64,000 nucleotides of DNA. Source: Eucommia ulmoides. Lineage: Eukaryota > Streptophyta > Magnoliopsida > Garryales > Eucommiaceae. Location of the stretch: assembly GCA_016647705.1 (NCBI GenBank), contig CM028338.1, positions 19,179,577 to 19,243,576 on the forward strand, read 5' to 3'. Below the pieces are notes generated by a model that was given only the letters and a program-made list of their open reading frames with translations, did no database searches and had not been told where the DNA came from. Positions 59,199 to 64,000 of the stretch are shown piece after piece (position 1 is the first letter of the stretch; each line of letters opens with the position of its first letter). Made by a program: the position numbers and the translations under genes.

Positions 59199-59823
59199 AG
59201 AATTTTGCTAGTTCTCGAGCAAAACACTAACACTAAACTAAACTAACTAATGAACTAACCAACTAAAAATGAAAAATTAAACTAACACAAAAGAAGTATA
59301 TGCATGTAAATATAAAGTTCAATTGAAATGACCAATTTGTTCCCCCCTCAACATCCCTAAATCGGATTAAGTTCGGGAAGCATCCCACACCAAGTGGTGT
59401 TCTAGAATTTCAACTATCGATATCAATAAAAACCATTCTAGATCCATTTGAAGTGTGTGTGTGAGAACTCAAATGTATAACTAGTCAAATACCGGATTCG
59501 ATTATCCAATTGTTAAGCTCATAATTTAAACCATTGAAGGATTCAGGAAAACCATACGCTTGATTGGAGTCTACTATCCACTAATATAGGCTCGGATATT
59601 ATAGAGATCAATAGGGCTTGATTTGGCTTTGGAGAACGACCACGGGTATCACTAGAATAAAAATAACAATTTGGTTTAATCGATCGATACCCGAGGTAAA
59701 ATCGCTTGTCGCTATCCTCTCTCATGACCCCCACACATTCAAAGTACAATTTTGAATAAGAAACGAAAATCCTGGTATTCACTTGTCGAAAGAGAAGAAA
59801 ATGAAAAATTATCTTCATAAAAT

Positions 59824-59865
<42 letters not shown>

Positions 59866-60951
59866 TATTCCTAAATTAAGTCGAATAATTACAGTTTTAG
59901 GAGAGTGCAAAAAGAAATTAGAGTAAGACACCCCCAAACTGATTCGAATTTGTAAAATTTTAGGAATATGTAAAAAGAAATGATACAAACACACCCCCAA
60001 ACTTATTTTAGGAGCGTGCAAAAAGAAATACAAAAGTGACAAGTGAATACACTAATACCGAATCAATAAAAATTTATCAAAAACCCGACCGCTCACTTGA
60101 TTTCACTCAATTTTTAAAATTAGGCTTAGCGACTTTGGTTTAGGATAAATTTAAATGAAAAGAGTATTTGAAACGTATTCAGAATTGATTACGTTATCGG
60201 CTTCGACAGGGGAAATAAGGAATGAAAATTTTCAGGTTAGTTACAATGGTTCAAGCGAAAAATTGACGGCCTAAATCATGTCTCCGAAATTACCTTACCT
60301 AGGATTCCGCCTCAAGTTTTCCCCAAATCAAGTTCTAGTTTCCTCATTTTCTATCATGAACTTAATATTGAATAATCAGCGTCTAATAGTTCAGATAATT
60401 ATTCATTGAGTTCAAATGTCGTGCAATTTTCGGATCGAGATAATTTTTATCCAATCGACATGTTAAGCACACAAAACACACAAGGAAAGTATTACCCCCG
60501 ACCTCAATATACAATTAAGGGATAATTCTCATCATCGGGTCTTGGCCCAAATGAACTCACATCTAAACATGCAAACTCAACTTTATACATACACAAATCT
60601 AAACTAAATCTAATACTAACATACATAAATTAATCTAATCACTAAACATTCAAAAACAAAAATTAAACTAACTAAACTAAAAATTTAAAAATTAAAACAT
60701 TCATAATAAAATACATAAATAAATAAAGGTCTGTACAACAAAAAATTTCATTTTGTTCAAAATAATAATAATAATTGTTCATCTTTTTCTACAATAAGTC
60801 AAAATGGATGAACATCCACTAAACTATCATCCAATCCATACCACTCAGGCCTGAACACGGCAGTATTCCAATATCAGCGAACCCAATAAACATATAGCAT
60901 GCTTGCACACAAAATGGGTTAAACACATACCTAGGGAATAAGACTTATTCC
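59199..60951 (-). other. E4 post-gag non-coding region
   Basis: 1.75 kb, collinear with E2 17803-19496 and with parts of E1 and E3. It has phrases such as GTTTGGGGGTGTGTTT and TAATACCGAATCAATAAAAA on one or other strand, and an extended T-tract at 59831-59858. No coding frame with family signature. Confidence 0.75.
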
Positions 60952-62088
60952 CTACTGTTCACCTGAAGATGAATTATCACCATCATCACTTTGGGAAGGA
61001 GAATGTGGTCTCTGGAGTAGATGTGGTGACACAGATGACATCGGTGGGTAATCGTCCATCTCAAGGCCAAGGCCCTCCCAAATCTTCCGTTGGACTCGAT
61101 CTCGTTGCCTCGAAAATTGGTCCAGGAAAGAGGCAATCTCGTATTGATTCTGGAGGACCATCTGAAGCTTTTTATTTATCCTCTCTTGGGAGTTTTTAGC
61201 TCGGGCTCCAGAAGGTCCAGCCATATCGTCTGCTTGCTCTTCCCCTTCCTCAGGCTCAGGCTCGGGTGCCTCTTGCGCGCCAGTCTTCCACAACCGATTT
61301 ATCGCTGACAGAGTAAATGGAGCAATAGGGTCATACTGGCTTCCCCCGGATACAGTCACATCAGCTAATCTGAAAATATGGGTCAATAGTGACGGAAACG
61401 GGAGCCCACCCTTTACCGTTTTCGTAGCATGTAAAATCAATGAATAGATCAGAAATCCAACGTTGATTGGTTGTCCGATCTGAATTTTATAGATCAAATA
61501 GGCCCTGTCCTTTAAGACGTCTGACAAATGTGATGTCGGCAGGAGGCTTCCACAGATGAAGTAGTGCCAGATTTTTGAAACTGGCTTGAGGCATCTCACC
61601 GAAATGGTAGCGACGTTCGGCCCCTGGTGTTTCCACTTTACCGTGCCAGATGTGATCTTTTGGATGACCCTATGTAAAGTAGGGTCCTGGCTTTCAAGTG
61701 ACTTCGGTGCCGACAGCCCAAAGAGATGATTAATGAAGTCGGGGCTGAAGATAATAGGTTGGTTCCGAACCCTTGCTAGATCGTCGATGGCCTCTGTAGC
61801 ATTTGCATAGAACTCTTTGACCAAAGCGATCTCGCCTGGGGGTGGAGATTTGCAGAATTGCTCCCAATGGTGGCTTCGGATTTCATTCTGAAATTCCTCC
61901 GGGAGATCTTCAATCGGACCGAATCCCCATTGACGTATGCATGCACGAAATTTTTCGTGTTCTTTAAAGTGCTGCTCCGCTTGTTTTGACACAAAGCGGG
62001 TGGCATCATAGTCAACGTCGGTCCGCTCCCTAGGGTTTGAACTCGACCCTTCTCCTCTGGCCCTCTTCTTTGCTGCTCTTTTCGGCAT
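60952..62088 (-). CDS. Gag-like ORF of E4 (putative plant transposon protein domain)
   Basis: 378 codons, uninterrupted. The start MPKRAAKKRARGEGSSSNPR is shared with the deleted E2 copy (MPKDVATKRARGEG). Residues 25-75 are charged (DATRFVSKQAEQHFKEHEKF, CIRQWGFGPIEDLP). Residues about 90-240 match the plant transposon-protein domain seen beside LTR elements (Pfam Transposase_32-like): VKEFYANATEAIDDLARVRN, FSPDFINHLFGL, PVSKIWHYFICGSLLPTSH, LIYKIQIGQPINVGFLIYSL and LPFPSLLTHIFRLADV. An acidic linker (EAPEPEPEEGEEQADD) leads to a C-terminal helix (LQMVLQNQYEIASFLDQF, RQRDRVQRKIWEGLGLEMDD). There is no zinc knuckle, protease or polymerase. The role is probably structural or RNA-binding, as inferred from position after the leader. 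Confidence 0.85.
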   Translation of the reverse strand: MPKRAAKKRARGEGSSSNPRERTDVDYDATRFVSKQAEQHFKEHEKFRACIRQWGFGPIEDLPEEFQNEIRSHHWEQFCKSPPPGEIALVKEFYANATEAIDDLARVRNQPIIFSPDFINHLFGLSAPKSLESQDPTLHRVIQKITSGTVKWKHQGPNVATISVRCLKPVSKIWHYFICGSLLPTSHLSDVLKDRAYLIYKIQIGQPINVGFLIYSLILHATKTVKGGLPFPSLLTHIFRLADVTVSGGSQYDPIAPFTLSAINRLWKTGAQEAPEPEPEEGEEQADDMAGPSGARAKNSQERINKKLQMVLQNQYEIASFLDQFSRQRDRVQRKIWEGLGLEMDDYPPMSSVSPHLLQRPHSPSQSDDGDNSSSGEQ

Positions 62089-63714
62089 TTCCTACAATCA
62101 CAATCACAGAAACCCAATACAACCTCATCATATATGAACATTTGAAAAACATAAACCTCCCTAATCACTTTGTCATGAACACATACATCCCAAAACGAAT
62201 ACCCATTTGAATTTTTCAAATAAATTTCACAAATGTGACATCCTATATTAGTTCACACTCAACCAATCCAATTAAACATGTGTATCATCAAGAATCAAAC
62301 CAAAAACCCATGGAACTACGAAATCGCGAAACTAGGGTTAAGGGTTTTTGGGCAAAATTTCAAAATCCATTGATTTCTTTGATATAATCATGCAAACCAA
62401 CCAATAATTTCAACAACTAGACTAAATGTAATGTAAAAGAAACTTACTTGTTGAGAAATAATGGTCCAATCAAAAGAGAATGAAGAAATCGCACTTTTCA
62501 CGCAAAACCCTAAATTTTCGGAAATAAGGATGGAGATCCGATTCTTGGAGGTTGAATCGTGATAGAAATTACCACTTTTGGTAATGGACAGATGATTTTT
62601 GAGATTTGGAACGGTTTGGGAGTTAGGTTTTAGAGAGAAGGTGGAGGATTTGGAGAGGGAACCTTGCGTTTTTAATTTTTGAACGAACGAGCTGTTTTTA
62701 ACAGCAGAAGGTCCACCGCTTGAGTGGTGGAACTCTTTTCTTTAAAATCAAACCTTCTGACGAAATTCCGCTTAAGAGGTGATTTTTCCGCTTAAGCGAA
62801 ATTACACCAGTATGCAAACGTTTTATTCTGCTGTTAATCCGCCTAGGCGGTGATTTTTCCGCCTAAGCGGTGGAGCATATTTTGAAAATTTGGTGCATCC
62901 TGTATTTTTACCGCCTAAGCGGTGGTTCACCGCTTGGGCGGTGGGCCTTTTTTGCTGAAAAACACATTCTCTGTATTTTTACCGCCTGAACGGTGGTTTA
63001 CCGCTTAGGCGGTGGGCCTTTAGCTCCCACTTTCATGTTTTTCTCAAATTTCAAAAGACGGCTCCGCCCTTTACGTTTTCAATTCGCTTGTTCAACGTGC
63101 TTAAATTTAAAATACTTCCCCGAGCGTCCACACTCCTAAATTCACTGCCGAACACGTTCCGAAGCCATGCCGGCTTCCAAAAAGAATAAATAATCAAATA
63201 AATAGTAACAAAAATCGGGTAATTTCATACCCTAAGTTTTATTTCAAAAAGATTAGCGCTTGAGTTACCGTCCCCAGCTGGACTTTTGTGTCACTAAGTA
63301 TTTTTCACCAAAATTCCCCATAGACAAGGAATTTGGGCTCAAATGCTCAGTCGGATTAAGGTCATGGCTTTGAAGTCGGCTTCTCCTCTCAGTCCTTATC
63401 ATTTGCAATAAGCTCCATCTCGGGATTGAGATTTAAGAATTCCAATCTTCATCGTTTCTCGCACCGCTTGATCTCATTAACACAATGAAACAAAAATAAA
63501 AATTAAAAACAAAATAAAAATAAATGTCAGGATTAACATTCGACCACTTAGTCGCAATATCAACTTAGAATTCACACTAATCTCATGTCTACAACGCCAA
63601 AAACTTGGTATGTTGACGAAATTAGGATACGATACATTTGGTTTTCCTATTTAAAACTTAAGTTCTGAGCCGATACCGCGTTTCTTTTGCAATATTCAAT
63701 TAAATTCAAACTAA
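62089..63714 (-). other. E4 leader with palindrome cluster
   Basis: Untranslated leader between PBS and gag. Motif cluster at about 62710-63020: CACCGCTTGAGTGGTGG, CCGCTTAAGAGG, CCGCCTAGGCGG (62839-62850), CCGCCTAAGCGGTGG (62859) and several CACCGCTTGGGCGGTGG-like copies. A duplicated primer-site edge (CGCCAAAAACTTGGTA) lies at 63596-63611. Confidence 0.7.
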
Positions 63715-63732
63715 TCCCCGGCAACGGCGCCA
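63715..63732 (-). other. E4 primer binding site, tRNA-Asp type
   Basis: Reverse strand TGGCGCCGTTGCCGGGGA, perfect. Confidence 0.92.
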
Positions 63733-63738
63733 AAAACT

Positions 63739-64000
63739 TGGTAGGTGCGTAAAAGCACGCCTCTACTTACGCCCGCAAGTATATGAGGTCTAAAGTTTTA
63801 ATATAGTGGATCTTTGAAGATCGGATATCGTTCCCACAGAGAAAAGTATGAATAATTGAATTGAATACCGCAATTGACGTAGTCGCGTGTTATCCTGACG
63901 ACGAAAGACGTGAATTGAAATTAAACTAAGCTAAACTACAACTAATGGGTTAATCCTAACTAAGTTGATTAATTAGGGATTGATTTTGTTCACTTAATAC
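63739..64000 (-). repeat. E4 5' LTR, 3' end only
   Basis: Plus strand starts TGGTAGGTGCGTAAAAGC; contains the CTTTGAAGATCGGATATCG and TTAATCCTAACTAAGTTG blocks found in the E2 and 31854 LTRs. Continues beyond the window. Confidence 0.85.

Larger units (their letters stand above)
59186..64000 (-). mobile_element. Non-autonomous element E4, one-LTR type, truncated by the window end
   Basis: Minus-oriented. The 5' LTR starts at 63739 and runs past the window. PBS at 63715, palindrome-bearing leader, intact gag-like ORF (62088-60952), post-gag region, and a polypurine-type end AAGTTTAGGGATA (reverse strand) at 59186. The next base is copia polymerase sequence, with no 3' LTR. This endpoint is the same as in E3. 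GCTTG at 59181-59185 would be the target duplication; its partner lies outside the window. Confidence 0.8.

Overview
The window is plant nuclear DNA, almost certainly from an angiosperm with a repeat-rich genome. The evidence is plant-type LTR retrotransposons (tRNA-Asp and Tat-type primer sites, a Tork-like copia polymerase, a chromovirus gag), Helitrons, hAT, MULE and Harbinger-type elements, and one spliced host gene of the plant aldo/keto reductase family. There are no bacterial-type genes, rRNAs or CRISPR arrays, and I recognised no tRNA gene. I cannot name the species.

Layout. 1-7.8 kb: a minus-strand Tat-like element (LTR 7152-7802, gag) split by a 4.9-kb non-autonomous element (E1, 1993-6874) and by another LTR (1-1126). 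7.8-10.6 kb: AT-rich DNA with a Helitron. 10.6-28.55 kb: a four-level nest. The outermost is a Tat-like element with TSD ATCAT and an antisense ORF. Its antisense ORF is split by E3 (TSD GTTGG), E3 is split by E2 (TSD GGAGG), and E2 contains an out-of-place 3' half of a related element. 28.6-31 kb: Helitrons. 31.8-35.8 kb: a hAT element carrying two solo LTRs. 35.8-38.3 kb: degenerate tandem repeats. 38.3-39.0 kb: a solo Tat-type LTR. 39.6-44.2 kb: two TG...CA elements nested in opposite orientation, giving a long inverted repeat. 44.2-47 kb: a Harbinger-type MITE, a Helitron end and palindromic repeats. 47.3-50.3 kb: a foldback element split by a third TG...CA element.

51.4-56.0 kb holds the only host gene, the six 3' exons of an aldo/keto reductase on the minus strand. 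One intron carries a Pack-MULE with a captured RD19-like cysteine protease fragment. The upstream intron carries a copia element that is itself cut by element E4 (59.2 kb to the window end), which has an intact 378-codon gag-like ORF.

The dominant actor is one family of non-autonomous Ty3/gypsy-like elements (E1-E6 plus solo LTRs) primed by tRNA-Asp, with LTRs of about 1.1-1.9 kb and at most a gag-like ORF. Two features of this family stand out. Its LTRs and leaders carry clusters of short perfect palindromes of the form CACCGC-core-GCGGTG, whose central bases tend to match within a copy and differ between copies. Two copies, E3 and E4, lack a 3' LTR and end at the same base just after the polypurine tract; E3 is flanked by a perfect 5-bp duplication, so it probably integrated in that one-LTR form.
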